NCBI RefSeq assembly: GCF_036250735.1 | Contig: NZ_CP109430.1 | Coordinates: forward strand, 1,736,001-1,800,000 | From: Streptosporangium sp. NBC_01495 | Lineage (GTDB): Bacteria; Actinomycetota; Actinomycetes; Streptosporangiales; Streptosporangiaceae | DNA: 64,000 nucleotides | Direction: 5' to 3' | Part shown: positions 36,223 to 44,624 of the stretch, piece by piece | How the letters are laid out: every line of letters starts with the position of its first letter | How positions within the stretch are numbered: the first letter of the stretch is position 1 | Translations under genes and position numbers: made by a program | Notes under the pieces: generated by a model | Databases searched by the model: none | What the model was told of the DNA's origin: nothing | The model's input: only the letters and a program-made list of their open reading frames with translations

Positions 36223-37623
36223 TTGCCGCGCTCCTTCGTCGACCTGCCCGTATCGGTGGACCGCGGGGCCGGTACGGCGCTCGCCGTCCAGCTCGGCGAC
36301 CGTCTCAGGGACGCCATGCGCGGCGGCACCCTCACCTCCGGGGAGCGCCTGCCCTCCACCCGCGCCCTCGCCCGCCGGCTCGCGGTCAGCCGCACCGTCG
36401 TCACCGAGGCCTACCAGCAGCTGTACGCGGAGGGCTGGCTCGAAGGACGTCACGGCTCGGGCACCTACGTGGCCGACATGGCGCTTCCCCCCGAGGGGGA
36501 GGGGGACCGGCGGGAACCCGCGTCCGTCTCCGTCCCGCTCACGGTGCCCGTGAACGGATACGGGAACGGGCACGGGCCGGGCGTGATCGACCTGCGCCCG
36601 GGGCAGCCGTGGGTCCACGACTACGACAGGGCGGCCTGGCGCAGGGCCTGGCGGGGAGCGGCCGACCTGCCGCCGGCGAGCGACCCCGACCCCCGCGGCC
36701 TGCCGAGGCTGCGAGCCGCGCTGGCCGAGCACCTCCGCAGGACCAGGGCGATCCCCGTCGGGCCGGAGAACGTCATGGTCACCCGGGGGACCGGAAACGG
36801 GCTCGACCTGGTCGCCGCCACCCTCCTGCGGCCCGGTGACCGGGCGGGTGTCGAGGAACCCGGCTACCGCGTCGCCAGGAACGTCTTCGCCGGGCGGGGC
36901 GCCGAGATCGTGCCCTGCCCGGTCGACGAGGACGGCGTCGTCGTGGACGGCCTCCCCGACGACCTGCGCGTCCTGTACACCACCCCCGCCCACCAGTACC
37001 CCCTCGGCGGGCGCCTGCCCATCCCGCGCAGGGAGCGCCTCCTGGCCTGGGCCCGCCGCACCGGCGCGATCGTCGTGGAGGACGACTACGACGCCGAGTT
37101 CCGCTACGACGTCGCCCCGCTGCCCGCCCTCCACGGCCTCGACCCCGGGCAGGTGGTGCTGCTGGGCAGTCTGAGCAAGGCCCTGACGCCCGACATCGGC
37201 GTCGGCTGGCTGGTCGCCCGCCCGAGCTTCGTCGAAGCCCTCGCCGTGACCAGGGACGCCCTGGCCGACCGTACGGGCGGCCCGGCCCAGCAGGCGGTGG
37301 CGGTGCTCCTGGAGAAGGGGGACCTGGACCGGCACCTGCGACGGATGCGCCTGGAGTACGCGCGCCGCCGCGCCGTGGTGGTCGACATCCTCGGATCCAG
37401 GGTCACGGGCGACACCGCGGGCCTGCACGTCATGGTGGAGCTGCCGGAGCACGCGGTCGCGCCCCTGGTCGAGGCCGCCCACGCCCGGGGCGTGCTGCTC
37501 GACTCGATGGCCCGCCACTACCACGGGCCGAGGCTGCGGCACGGCCTGGTGATCGGCTACGGCTCCGCGTCGCGGGCCGACGTCAGGCGGGGTGTCTCGG
37601 TGGTCGCCGAACTGATCGGCTGA
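36223..37623 (+). CDS. MocR/PdxR-family regulator (GntR HTH plus aminotransferase domain)
   Basis: About 466 aa from TTG 36223, which has AGGAG 7 nt upstream; GTG 36175 and ATG 36202 are in-frame alternatives. The N-terminus has a GntR winged helix (LPSTRALARRLAVSRTVVTE). The C-terminal part is a fold-type I aminotransferase domain with VVEDDYDAEFRYD and the PLP-lysine region LGSLSKALTPDIG. These proteins sense PLP and regulate vitamin B6 or related genes, here probably the divergent flavin-binding protein gene. Confidence 0.85.
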   Translation: MPRSFVDLPVSVDRGAGTALAVQLGDRLRDAMRGGTLTSGERLPSTRALARRLAVSRTVVTEAYQQLYAEGWLEGRHGSGTYVADMALPPEGEGDRREPASVSVPLTVPVNGYGNGHGPGVIDLRPGQPWVHDYDRAAWRRAWRGAADLPPASDPDPRGLPRLRAALAEHLRRTRAIPVGPENVMVTRGTGNGLDLVAATLLRPGDRAGVEEPGYRVARNVFAGRGAEIVPCPVDEDGVVVDGLPDDLRVLYTTPAHQYPLGGRLPIPRRERLLAWARRTGAIVVEDDYDAEFRYDVAPLPALHGLDPGQVVLLGSLSKALTPDIGVGWLVARPSFVEALAVTRDALADRTGGPAQQAVAVLLEKGDLDRHLRRMRLEYARRRAVVVDILGSRVTGDTAGLHVMVELPEHAVAPLVEAAHARGVLLDSMARHYHGPRLRHGLVIGYGSASRADVRRGVSVVAELIG

Positions 37624-37643
37624 TCGGCTGACCGGTCGTCCGA

Positions 37644-37740
37644 GCCCGCCGGGCGGATCACGAGAACGGCCGTCGAAGCCCGCCGGGCGGATCGTGGGAA
37701 CGGCCGTCGAAGCCCGCCGGGCGGATCGTGGGAACGGTCT
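37644..37740. repeat. Three tandem 34-bp units
   Basis: Units begin at 37644, 37678 and 37712 with gcccgccgggcggatc followed by a gaacggccgtcgaa-like end; the last is truncated. They lie in the convergent interval after the MocR gene. The period is not a multiple of three. Confidence 0.9.
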
Positions 37741-37838
37741 CCGCGCGCCCGCGGGCATCCAGGCGCCGGGCGAATCACGGCATCGGCCCCCAAAGCCCGC
37801 CGGACCCTCCTGTTACCGGCCCCGCCGGCCTGTCACCG

Positions 37839-37883
37839 GATCCGCCGCGGCGTGGAAGGACCGTTCCCACGCCGCGGCGGATC
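37839..37883. terminator. 17-bp perfect hairpin between convergent genes
   Basis: gatccgccgcggcgtgg pairs with ccacgccgcggcggatc over an 11-nt loop. It ends 3 bp from the minus-strand stop at 37887 and serves both the MocR and acyltransferase genes. Confidence 0.85.
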
Positions 37884-37886
37884 GGA

Positions 37887-38969
37887 TCACGCTTGCAGGG
37901 ATGTTCGCAGGCGGCCGAACGTCTTGAGCGCGCGGTCGGCGGTGGTACGCAGGAGCGGGTTGGCCAGGACCGTGCCACGCGCCTTGCGCACCGGCACCCG
38001 CAGCATCCAGTGGACCCCGGCACCGGGGCTCAGCCGGGCGACCCGGCCCTCCGCGACCTCGTACTCGCCGTTCTTGAGCTTCTCCTTGTACTCCTTCTCG
38101 CCGCGGCCCATGTCGATGACCTCGATCCCGGCGTCGGCGGCCTTCTCGGCCATGGCCAGGTGGTGGATCAGGCCGGGGGAGTACTTCGCGAAGGAGGTGT
38201 CGTAGGCGGGGAACCAGCCGGCGAGGGTGGTGCCGGTGCGCAGCCCGAAGTGCCCGGCGACCGGCTGCCCGTCCGCGTACAGCATGTCGAGGACCCCGCC
38301 GAAGTGCTCGGTGTCGGTGGCGAGGAAGCGTTCGACCAGCTCCACGATCCACGGCCGGGCGAACCGGTCGGTGCGGCCGGTGCGGCGGTACTGCTCGGTC
38401 TTCCAGCCGAGCAGCGTGCGCAGCGGCGCCAGGTCGGTGGTGGCGTAGTCGTGCCGGAGCGGCCCGACGTCGCGCTGGAGCTTGCGGCTCTTGTACGCCG
38501 TCGAGCGGTAGGTCTTGCCGGAGGTCACCTTGATCGTCTCGATGTACGGCTCGAAGCCGTCGCGCAGATCGATGATCGGCGAGGGGTGCCTGCTGTGCCC
38601 CGGCTGGAGCAGCGGCTGCCCGGAGACCAGGTGGTCGAACTCGTAGACGGCCAGGCCGCACGCCCTGATCAGCCGCTGCGCGTCGATCTCCACGTCCTTG
38701 GCGTGCACCAGTCCCTGCGCGTCGGTCAGGCCCGCGGCGACGGGCATGCCGATGCCCATCGGGTGGCGCTCGAAGGGGAAGAATCCCACCACGTCCGCCC
38801 CGTCGTGCAGCACGGCCACCCGGACGCGTTCCTGGAGTGCGCCGACGGTGACGGTGAACTCCGGCGACAGGAACGGGGTGTCGAAGGCGGGGTCGGCGCT
38901 CTGGAGGGTTCTCCATCGGTCGATGTCGGCCGGGCCGAGGTCACGGGGCTGAACAATTGAGACGCGCAT
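37887..38969 (-). CDS. GNAT acyltransferase of the CelD/BioF2 family
   Basis: 360 aa. GNAT-type region: FLSPEFTVTVGALQERVRVA, the VVGFFPF strand, then ADGQPVAGHFGLRTGTTLAGW and AKYSPGLIHHLAMA in the C-terminal half. The family (BioF2-like, including CelD) is linked to polysaccharide or cell-wall-related acyl transfer and occurs with glycosyltransferases. No such gene is adjacent here. It has a Tyr/Arg-rich middle that may bind substrate. The acceptor is unknown. Confidence 0.82.
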   Translation of the reverse strand: MRVSIVQPRDLGPADIDRWRTLQSADPAFDTPFLSPEFTVTVGALQERVRVAVLHDGADVVGFFPFERHPMGIGMPVAAGLTDAQGLVHAKDVEIDAQRLIRACGLAVYEFDHLVSGQPLLQPGHSRHPSPIIDLRDGFEPYIETIKVTSGKTYRSTAYKSRKLQRDVGPLRHDYATTDLAPLRTLLGWKTEQYRRTGRTDRFARPWIVELVERFLATDTEHFGGVLDMLYADGQPVAGHFGLRTGTTLAGWFPAYDTSFAKYSPGLIHHLAMAEKAADAGIEVIDMGRGEKEYKEKLKNGEYEVAEGRVARLSPGAGVHWMLRVPVRKARGTVLANPLLRTTADRALKTFGRLRTSLQA

Positions 38970-38998
38970 GAGCTCCTACTGGGGTGTGCGGGGTCCCC

Positions 38999-39024
38999 TA
39001 CGGCATCCTGTGAAGGATGCCGTA
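38999..39024. other. Perfect hairpin in the divergent interval
   Basis: tacggcatcct-gtga-aggatgccgta is a perfect 11-bp stem with a 4-nt loop between two divergent genes, where a terminator is not expected. It could be a structured 5' leader of the acyltransferase transcript or an operator. Confidence 0.6.
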
Positions 39025-39166
39025 AAGCTCAAGAATGCTGGTAGGGACGTAATGTAACGATAAAGGACGGAAGTGAGGGCGGGTGGCACTCATCACAACG
39101 TTTCGGGATCTCATTGGGCGACCCCGGCTGGCGCCGCTGACCCGAGTGACGTTCTAATTGGTGGCT

Positions 39167-40192
39167 ATGAGCACCCCTGGCATCGACTGGCCACACCTTG
39201 TCGGATGGATCGCGGCCAATGTCCCCGACGCGGGTGAGCCTACCGGGGTCTCCCTGATCGCGGGCGGCAGATCCAACCTGACGTACGTCGTCGAGACCCC
39301 CGGGCGCCGCCTGGTGCTGCGCCGCCCGCCGCTGGGGCACGTCCTGCCGACCGCCCACGACATGAGGCGCGAGTGGCGGGTGATCTCGGCGCTCGCGCCG
39401 ACCTCGGTCCCCGTGCCCGAGCCGGTCGCCTTCTGCGACGACCTGGACGTGATCGGGGCGCCCTTCTATCTCATGGGGCACGTGGACGGCGTGGCCGTGC
39501 GGACCAGGGAGGACGCCCAGGGGCTCACCCCCGGCCAGACCCGGCGGCTGTCGGAGCGGCTGGCCGAGGTGCTCGCCGAGATCCACGCGATCGACTACGA
39601 GGAGGCGGGGCTGGGGGACTTCGGGCGTCCCGAGGGATACATGGCCCGCCAGCTGGAGCGCTGGGGACAGCAGTGGGAGCGGTCGAAGACCGCAGAGCTG
39701 CCCGCGTACGACCGCCTGGTGGCCCGTCTGCGCGAGCGCCTGCCCGCGCGGTCCGCCTCGACGCTGGTCCACGGTGACTACCGGCTCGACAACACGCTCG
39801 TGCGGCTCTCCCCGGATCCCGACATCCTCGCCGTCGTCGACTGGGAGATGTCCACGCTCGGCGACCCCCTGGCCGATCTCGGCCTCACCCTCACCTACTG
39901 GCAGGACCCCGGGGACGAGGAGCGCGCCTCGGTCCCGGTCGCGGCGGGCGTCACCGTGGCCCCCGGCTTCCTCACCGCCCGCGAGTTCGCCGCCCACTAC
40001 GCCAAGGTCTCCGGCGCGGACCTGTCCGACCTGGACTTCTACGTGGCCTTCGGCAACTACAAGCTCGCCGTCATCGTGGAGGGCATCCACGCCAGGTTCA
40101 GGCAGGGCAAGACCGTCGGCGAGGGCTTCGAGCACATCGGCGCCGCCGTCCCCACGCTCGTCGACCGGGCACTGAGGGTCCTGGGAGGCTGA
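39167..40192 (+). CDS. APH-fold phosphotransferase (ACAD10/Fub36 type)
   Basis: 341 aa from ATG 39167; GTG 39161 is an alternative. The aminoglycoside/choline kinase fold is visible: IAGGRSNLTYVVETPGRRLV, LVHGDYRLDNTLV (catalytic Asp) and VVDWEMSTLGDPLADLG (metal Asp). Members of this subgroup often sit beside acyl-CoA dehydrogenases and act on hydroxy-acyl-CoA; no dehydrogenase is next to it. Antibiotic resistance is not implied. Confidence 0.86.
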   Translation: MSTPGIDWPHLVGWIAANVPDAGEPTGVSLIAGGRSNLTYVVETPGRRLVLRRPPLGHVLPTAHDMRREWRVISALAPTSVPVPEPVAFCDDLDVIGAPFYLMGHVDGVAVRTREDAQGLTPGQTRRLSERLAEVLAEIHAIDYEEAGLGDFGRPEGYMARQLERWGQQWERSKTAELPAYDRLVARLRERLPARSASTLVHGDYRLDNTLVRLSPDPDILAVVDWEMSTLGDPLADLGLTLTYWQDPGDEERASVPVAAGVTVAPGFLTAREFAAHYAKVSGADLSDLDFYVAFGNYKLAVIVEGIHARFRQGKTVGEGFEHIGAAVPTLVDRALRVLGG

Positions 40193-40378
40193 ATCCGGCC
40201 CCCGGCGGTTGGAGGCCGGACGGGAATCGCGGTAGAAGTTTCAAGCGTCATGCAAGCCGCCACGGATACGCTGGCGGCGCGGCTGGTAACGCTTGCCTGT
40301 GAACCATGTGGGGGCACCGTCACGTTCAGTGCCGCTGTGGAACGCTACATTCGTTGACCTGCGAGGATCGAGGAATCG

Positions 40379-41761
40379 GTGATACCGACTAACGGACGGC
40401 ACCAGCGACGGCGCCCGGCCTGGCCGGTCGCACTGGGGGCGATGATCGTGACGGCGGCACTCGTGGTCGGCATCATCGCCTACGCCGCGAAGCCGGACGT
40501 TCCCCGCGGACAGAGCATGACGATGGCCCCGACGCAGGCGGCACCCGTGCTGGAGGCGCCCCCCGCCCTCCAGGAGTGGCCGCGCTGGGGCATCACCCAC
40601 ACGGAGTTCAGCGCCGACAACGAGGGCGGTGAGGTCACCGAGGCCGCCTCCCACATGCTGAGCCGGGTCCCGATGCTGCAGAACCAGCACATCATGGGCT
40701 GGGGCGCGGGCAACCCCGAACCGGCGCCGGGCAGGAACGACTTCCGCGACCTCGACCGCCGGATCAGGTTCATGTCCGGTTCCCAGGCCCTCCCGATCAT
40801 CACGCTGTGCTGCTCGCCGGACTGGATGAAGGGCGGCAGCTCGGGCAGGACCGACTGGACGCAGCTGGAGACCGCGCCCCGGCGCGAGCACTTCGACGAC
40901 TACGCCAAGCTCGCGGCGACCGTCGCCAGGCGCTACCCCACCGTCAAGCACTTCATGGTCTGGAACGAGCTGAAGGGTTTCTGGAACACGCCCCAGAACC
41001 GCTGGGACATCGAGGGCTACACCGAGCTGTACAACAAGGTCTACGACGCCCTGAAGGCCGTCGACAAGGACATCAAGGTCGGCGGCCCCTACGTGTCGGT
41101 CGGCAGCACCACCGTCCCCGAGCGGGGAGCGGAGATCCAGGGGCCGTGGGGGAGCATCGTCCAGCGCGACCTGGACGCGGTCCGGTACTGGATCGAGAAC
41201 AAGAAGGGCGCCGACTTCATCGTCGTCGACGGCGCCTCGGTCACCAAGGAGGCCGGGGCCTTCCCCGACGAGTTCACCGCCCTGGGCAAGTTCGGCGCTC
41301 TCACCAGGTGGCTCCAGGAGAAGAGCGGCAACCTGCCGGTCTGGTGGGCCGAGTGGTACGTCGAGCCCACCAACGGCGACTGGGCCGAGGACCGTCGCAC
41401 AGCCGTCCACACCGCCGCGATGATGGAGTTCGCCACCAGCGGCGTCACCACCTCGCTCTTCTGGAACCCCCAGCGCAAGTCCACCGGTGACGACCAGGTC
41501 TGCCCCGGCTGCCTGTGGCACCCGAACACCGGCGTCGAGATGCCCATGGCGGGCATCCTGAGCGGCTTCACCAAGTGGTTCCCCCTCGGGGTCACGCTGG
41601 AGACGGTCGCCTCCTCCAACGCGCGGGTGCGGGTCCTGGCCCAGGAGCGCCAGCTCGTGATGGTCAACACCACCGACGCCGCCGCCACCACCGTCGTGGA
41701 CGGCAGGCAGTTCCAGCTCAAGCCGTACGAGGTCAGGTGGAGCGAGCGCGCGGGGGCCTAG
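40379..41761 (+). CDS. GH39-like glycoside hydrolase with N-terminal anchor
   Basis: 460 aa from GTG 40379 (AGGA upstream). One N-terminal membrane segment (VALGAMIVTAALVVGIIAYA) anchors or exports it, followed by a TIM-barrel. VWNELKGFW holds the likely acid/base Glu197 and VWWAEWYVEP the likely nucleophile Glu325, as in clan GH-A (GH39 xylosidase-like). Actual substrate is unknown. The last 60 bp are duplicated at 49.36 kb, at the edge of the accessory island, and the TAG overlaps the stop of a convergent DUF397 remnant. Confidence 0.8.
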   Translation: MIPTNGRHQRRRPAWPVALGAMIVTAALVVGIIAYAAKPDVPRGQSMTMAPTQAAPVLEAPPALQEWPRWGITHTEFSADNEGGEVTEAASHMLSRVPMLQNQHIMGWGAGNPEPAPGRNDFRDLDRRIRFMSGSQALPIITLCCSPDWMKGGSSGRTDWTQLETAPRREHFDDYAKLAATVARRYPTVKHFMVWNELKGFWNTPQNRWDIEGYTELYNKVYDALKAVDKDIKVGGPYVSVGSTTVPERGAEIQGPWGSIVQRDLDAVRYWIENKKGADFIVVDGASVTKEAGAFPDEFTALGKFGALTRWLQEKSGNLPVWWAEWYVEPTNGDWAEDRRTAVHTAAMMEFATSGVTTSLFWNPQRKSTGDDQVCPGCLWHPNTGVEMPMAGILSGFTKWFPLGVTLETVASSNARVRVLAQERQLVMVNTTDAAATTVVDGRQFQLKPYEVRWSERAGA

Positions 41762-41960
41762 TCGAACTCGCCGTCCTTGACACCTCTGATGAAGCTGTTC
41801 CATTGACCCGGGGTGAATCTCAGGACGGGGCCGCTGGGGTTCTTGGAGTCCCGTACGGCCTGCTCTCCGCCGGGAGTGCCGCGACCTCGACGCAGTTCTG
41901 TCCCTCTGCCGAGCTGAGGGAGGCTTTGCGCCAGGTGAGATCGGGCTGAGTATGGTCCAT
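41758..41960 (-). pseudogene. DUF397 gene with 1-bp deletion
   Basis: Near-identical to the intact copy at 49430-49648. A T present in copy 2 (gccgggtagtgcc) is missing here (gccgggagtgcc, around 41873), which shifts the frame in the middle of the protein. The DUF397 start (DHTQPDLTWRKASLSS) and end (VLRFTPGQWNSFIRGVK) are both present but in different frames. Confidence 0.85.
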
Positions 41961-41971
41961 GACCTTCTCCC

Positions 41972-42058
41972 TCATTTAAGGTTTTTGGCCAGATTTGCAA
42001 TGTACGTCACTGATGCGTCCGCGCTCAGCGCGGATGCGCGGAGGTGGCCGTAGCCTTT
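41972..42058 (-). pseudogene. C-terminal remnant of an XRE/DUF5753 regulator
   Basis: Only the last part remains (GHLRASALSADASVTYIAN, then LAKNLK). It corresponds to the end of the full regulator at 49645-50496. The rest was lost at the deletion junction near 42058, where repeat B begins. Confidence 0.85.
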
Positions 42059-42446
42059 TCCGAACATGCCCGGCGACGTGCGCGTCTGCGTGCGATGCGG
42101 AACCTCCATCGTCACGCTGGCCGCCGCCGTACGTATGATCTGGGCCGACATCACGGATGACGTACTTCCGGCCGAGGCCGTCGAGCGGATCACCGCGCCG
42201 GTCGCCGATGTCTGGGTCGACGTGCTGTGCAACCCGTCCTGCCCGCCGGGCGGCCATGAGCCGTAACCGGGCTGACCACGACGTCACCATGCCGGGCGGC
42301 CCTCCCCTTGGGAGTCCCCGACCGGCCGGAATCCGCTTCTCCACCGGCGGTATCAGCGTGTCGGGCAGGTCGTCGGCGGTCTCGGTGGCCCACCATTCCG
42401 CAGCCGATGTCCACGCCGACCGCCGATGGGATGATCGCGCCATCGG
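42059..42446. repeat. Repeat B, copy 1 (small Cys protein plus rtcB part)
   Basis: About 95% identical to 52912-53310. In copy 1 it directly abuts repeat A, whereas in the second occurrence the two are separated by about 3.2 kb. Confidence 0.92.
42066..42266 (+). CDS. Small four-cysteine protein, N-terminally trimmed copy
   Basis: 66 aa, nearly identical to the 75-aa protein at 52895-53122 but lacking its first nine residues; the ATG here corresponds to its internal Met10. It keeps CVRCG near the start and CNPSC near the end, a possible metal site. The upstream coupling to the ATPase gene is lost because of the deletion, so expression is doubtful. Confidence 0.5.
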   Translation: MPGDVRVCVRCGTSIVTLAAAVRMIWADITDDVLPAEAVERITAPVADVWVDVLCNPSCPPGGHEP

Positions 42447-42614
42447 CCGGAATGACGGGCCCGACCGTGGCGCCCATGCCACATGCGCGTCGGCCATCAG
42501 CGCGACGTGGCTCGGAACGAACGGCAGGCGGGCAGCACGGGCGGCCTGCTCGATGGTGCCGGGCTCGATGTCGAAAGCCCACGACAGAAGACCCGGTGCT
42601 ACCTGCTGGGGCAT
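42310..42614 (-). pseudogene. rtcB (RNA ligase) N-terminal remnant with frameshifts
   Basis: From ATG 42614 the sequence reads LLSWAFDIEPGTIEQAA and VPSHVALMADAHV, then continues in another frame as GATVGPVIPADGAI and AVGVDIGCGM (the metal-binding Cys of RtcB), then shifts again to TADDLPDT. Only about 100 of roughly 400-480 residues remain, with two frame changes, so it is not functional. Intact RtcB joins RNA 3'-phosphate ends to 5'-OH. Confidence 0.8.
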
Positions 42615-42714
42615 GAGGGAATCCGCCTTCCTGCTCGGTGATCCCGGCAGGCTACGACCGGCCAACGTTAGCCGCCACTGGCCCGAAGTCGCCCTGAGGC
42701 CTTTCCGCACGAGA

Positions 42715-43347
42715 TCAAAACAGCGGCAGGGACTGTTCGCCGCCGTCGCCGAGCGATGAGCCGGCGACGTCTCGAAGCTCAACGACAGTGAGAGCGCCAC
42801 CGCCGGGTAGATCACCGAGGAGTTTGCCGAGCAGGAGACCGGCACCGGCCGCGTCCCACAGGGCACGGTGTGGTTGCCCGCCGACGAGCTGGGTCACCTC
42901 GTTGGTGAGCTGGTAGCGGTCGAGGAGCGCGGTGAGGCTCCGCGGCTGCTTGCCCTCATGGATGCGCCTGGCGAGTTTCAATGTGTCGATCAGCCCGGCC
43001 GGGCGGATGCCGGGGCAGCGTAACGACAGCAGCCGCCAGTCCACGTGCACGTTGTGGCCGACGATGTACGCCCCATCCAGGCGGGCCGTCAGCTCTGGAG
43101 TGATGTGCTCCAACGAAGGAGCGGAGGCGAGAACATCGTTCGTGAGACCGGGTGAGGACCAGGGGCGGCGCGGGATGTGCCGCCCCGGGTTCACGATCGA
43201 GTGATAGGCGTCCTGTAGGTGCGTGCGCCCATCACGCAGCGGAACCGCCCCGACTTCCAGGATCGCCTCGTCGTCGCGGTCCTGGCTGCCGGTGCCCTCC
43301 AGGTCAAAGGCGACCAGGTGCGCGGCAGTCCATGGCTGGTTGTGCAT
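42715..43347 (-). CDS. DEDDh 3'-5' exonuclease (DnaQ-like)
   Basis: 210 aa from ATG 43347 with GGAG upstream. Exo I: VAFDLEGTG (Asp15, Glu17); Exo II: VGHNVHVDWRLL; Exo III: HRALWDAAGAG (His and Asp). It resembles stand-alone DnaQ/ExoX proteins that trim single-stranded nucleic acid. It is the last gene of the XRE-TS-NDK-radical SAM operon, 20 nt after the radical SAM gene. A role in removing or turning over modified nucleotides is conceivable but unproven. Confidence 0.85.
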   Translation of the reverse strand: MHNQPWTAAHLVAFDLEGTGSQDRDDEAILEVGAVPLRDGRTHLQDAYHSIVNPGRHIPRRPWSSPGLTNDVLASAPSLEHITPELTARLDGAYIVGHNVHVDWRLLSLRCPGIRPAGLIDTLKLARRIHEGKQPRSLTALLDRYQLTNEVTQLVGGQPHRALWDAAGAGLLLGKLLGDLPGGGALTVVELRDVAGSSLGDGGEQSLPLF

Positions 43348-43367
43348 GGTGCGTCTCTCCTGGTGAG

Positions 43368-44624
43368 TCAGTCGTCGTCGTAGCGGGCCGCGGCGGCGAG
43401 CCGGTCCCGTGCCTCGCCGAGCTGCCGCTGCTCGTCGGGGCTCAGTACGTACCCTTGCAGAGCGCGGCCATGAGCGGCGTGGACATGCGGGTGAGCGACC
43501 TCCCACACCTGGTAGCCCAGCTCGTGCTGGAGGGCGTAGCGGCGCTGCTCACCAAGGGCACTGGTCAGGACGTGCCCGTCCTCGACGAGGAACGGCGCGC
43601 CGATGTCGTAGCCGAAGGATTCCAGCGCGGCACGGAACTCCTCCTCGGTCGGCGCCTTCAGTGCTGCCCTGCACCGCCGTACCTGCTCCTCGGGGCAGAT
43701 ATCGCAGATCTCTGGCACGCCCAGGTGCCCGTTGTAGTCGGCGGCCTGCCACCCATAGGTGACGCCACACGACGTCTTCCGGAACAGCGGGGTGGTGATA
43801 CCCGAGTCGCGCCACGCCTGCACGACCTTCGCGTCCAGCTCGCCGGGCAGGACCTTACGCCGCTGGAAGTCGTCTTCGTACGGCACCTCCACACCTAGCT
43901 CACGCAGGTAGGTGGCGTTTTCTTCCTTGTGGTAATAGCCGGTGAACACGACCGCGTCCACGTGTCGGCCGACGTCCAGCACGTCGGCCATGGTGTCGGC
44001 GTCGTCGTTCCAGCCGGGCACGATCGGCCGCCAGTACAAGATGACCTTCGTGCGCTGACGTAGGCGGGCCGCGGTGATGATGGAGTCCACCGTCGTGGTC
44101 GTCTTCGCGATCGGCTCGACCCGGGCATCTCGGATCCCGGAGTAGGTGAACAGCAGCGTCACCCGCACGTTCCTGAGCGCCTCCAGGACGTTCATGTCGG
44201 CGGGGGTGACGTGGAAGCGGGTGATGATGAGCACCAGGTTGGTGTAGCCGCGCCGGTCCAGCTCCTCCAGCACGGCGAACGTGTGCGGCTTCACACCGGG
44301 CAGCATCGGGTCGGTCGCCTTGTTGAACAGCTGCAACGGCGTGGTGTGTGGGCGGAACGCCTCGTTCCCGACGAGCATCTCCACGGCCTCGGGGGTCGTG
44401 ACGAGGAGCTGGGGGATCTTCACCTCGAAGTTGCCCCAGAAGTGGCGGACGCAGTATCCGCAGTCCAGGGGGCATCCGATGATGTGGTTCAGCGACAGTC
44501 CAGACTTGCGGTTGGTGATGATCTGAGCCATGTACGGGTCGAGGCCGTCCTGCTGCTTCGCAGGCATGACGCGAAGCGTCTTCGGGCCGATGGTCGAGGT
44601 GATGAACACGGGCTCTGCGGTCAT
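43368..44624 (-). CDS. Radical SAM enzyme, SplB-like
   Basis: 418 aa from ATG 44624 with AGGAG upstream. The 4Fe-4S/SAM motif is C51-x3-C55-x2-C58 in IIGCPLDCGYCVRHFWGN. The pattern NRKSGLSLNHIIGC resembles spore-photoproduct-lyase-like radical SAM proteins. Further cysteines, C286 and C307-x2-C310-x7-C318 (EICDICPEEQVRRC), could hold an auxiliary cluster. Its ATG overlaps the NDK stop (ATGA), so it is made together with the NDK and TS homologues. A radical modification of a nucleotide or nucleic acid is inferred from context; the substrate is unknown. Confidence 0.8.
   Translation of the reverse strand: MTAEPVFITSTIGPKTLRVMPAKQQDGLDPYMAQIITNRKSGLSLNHIIGCPLDCGYCVRHFWGNFEVKIPQLLVTTPEAVEMLVGNEAFRPHTTPLQLFNKATDPMLPGVKPHTFAVLEELDRRGYTNLVLIITRFHVTPADMNVLEALRNVRVTLLFTYSGIRDARVEPIAKTTTTVDSIITAARLRQRTKVILYWRPIVPGWNDDADTMADVLDVGRHVDAVVFTGYYHKEENATYLRELGVEVPYEDDFQRRKVLPGELDAKVVQAWRDSGITTPLFRKTSCGVTYGWQAADYNGHLGVPEICDICPEEQVRRCRAALKAPTEEEFRAALESFGYDIGAPFLVEDGHVLTSALGEQRRYALQHELGYQVWEVAHPHVHAAHGRALQGYVLSPDEQRQLGEARDRLAAAARYDDD

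Larger units (their letters stand above)
41701..42058. repeat. Repeat A, copy 1 (GH39 tail, DUF397, XRE end)
   Basis: This matches 49358-49728 at well over 90%. It contains the last 60 bp of the GH39-like gene, a DUF397 gene and the final 28 codons of an XRE regulator. Copy 1 lacks 14 bp (gcggcgccccctag) after the hydrolase stop and one T in the DUF397 gene. Confidence 0.93.

Noticed and set aside
39167..40192. Aminoglycoside resistance gene
   Set aside because: The APH-fold protein matches the ACAD10-type group rather than resistance enzymes, and context gives no antibiotic link.
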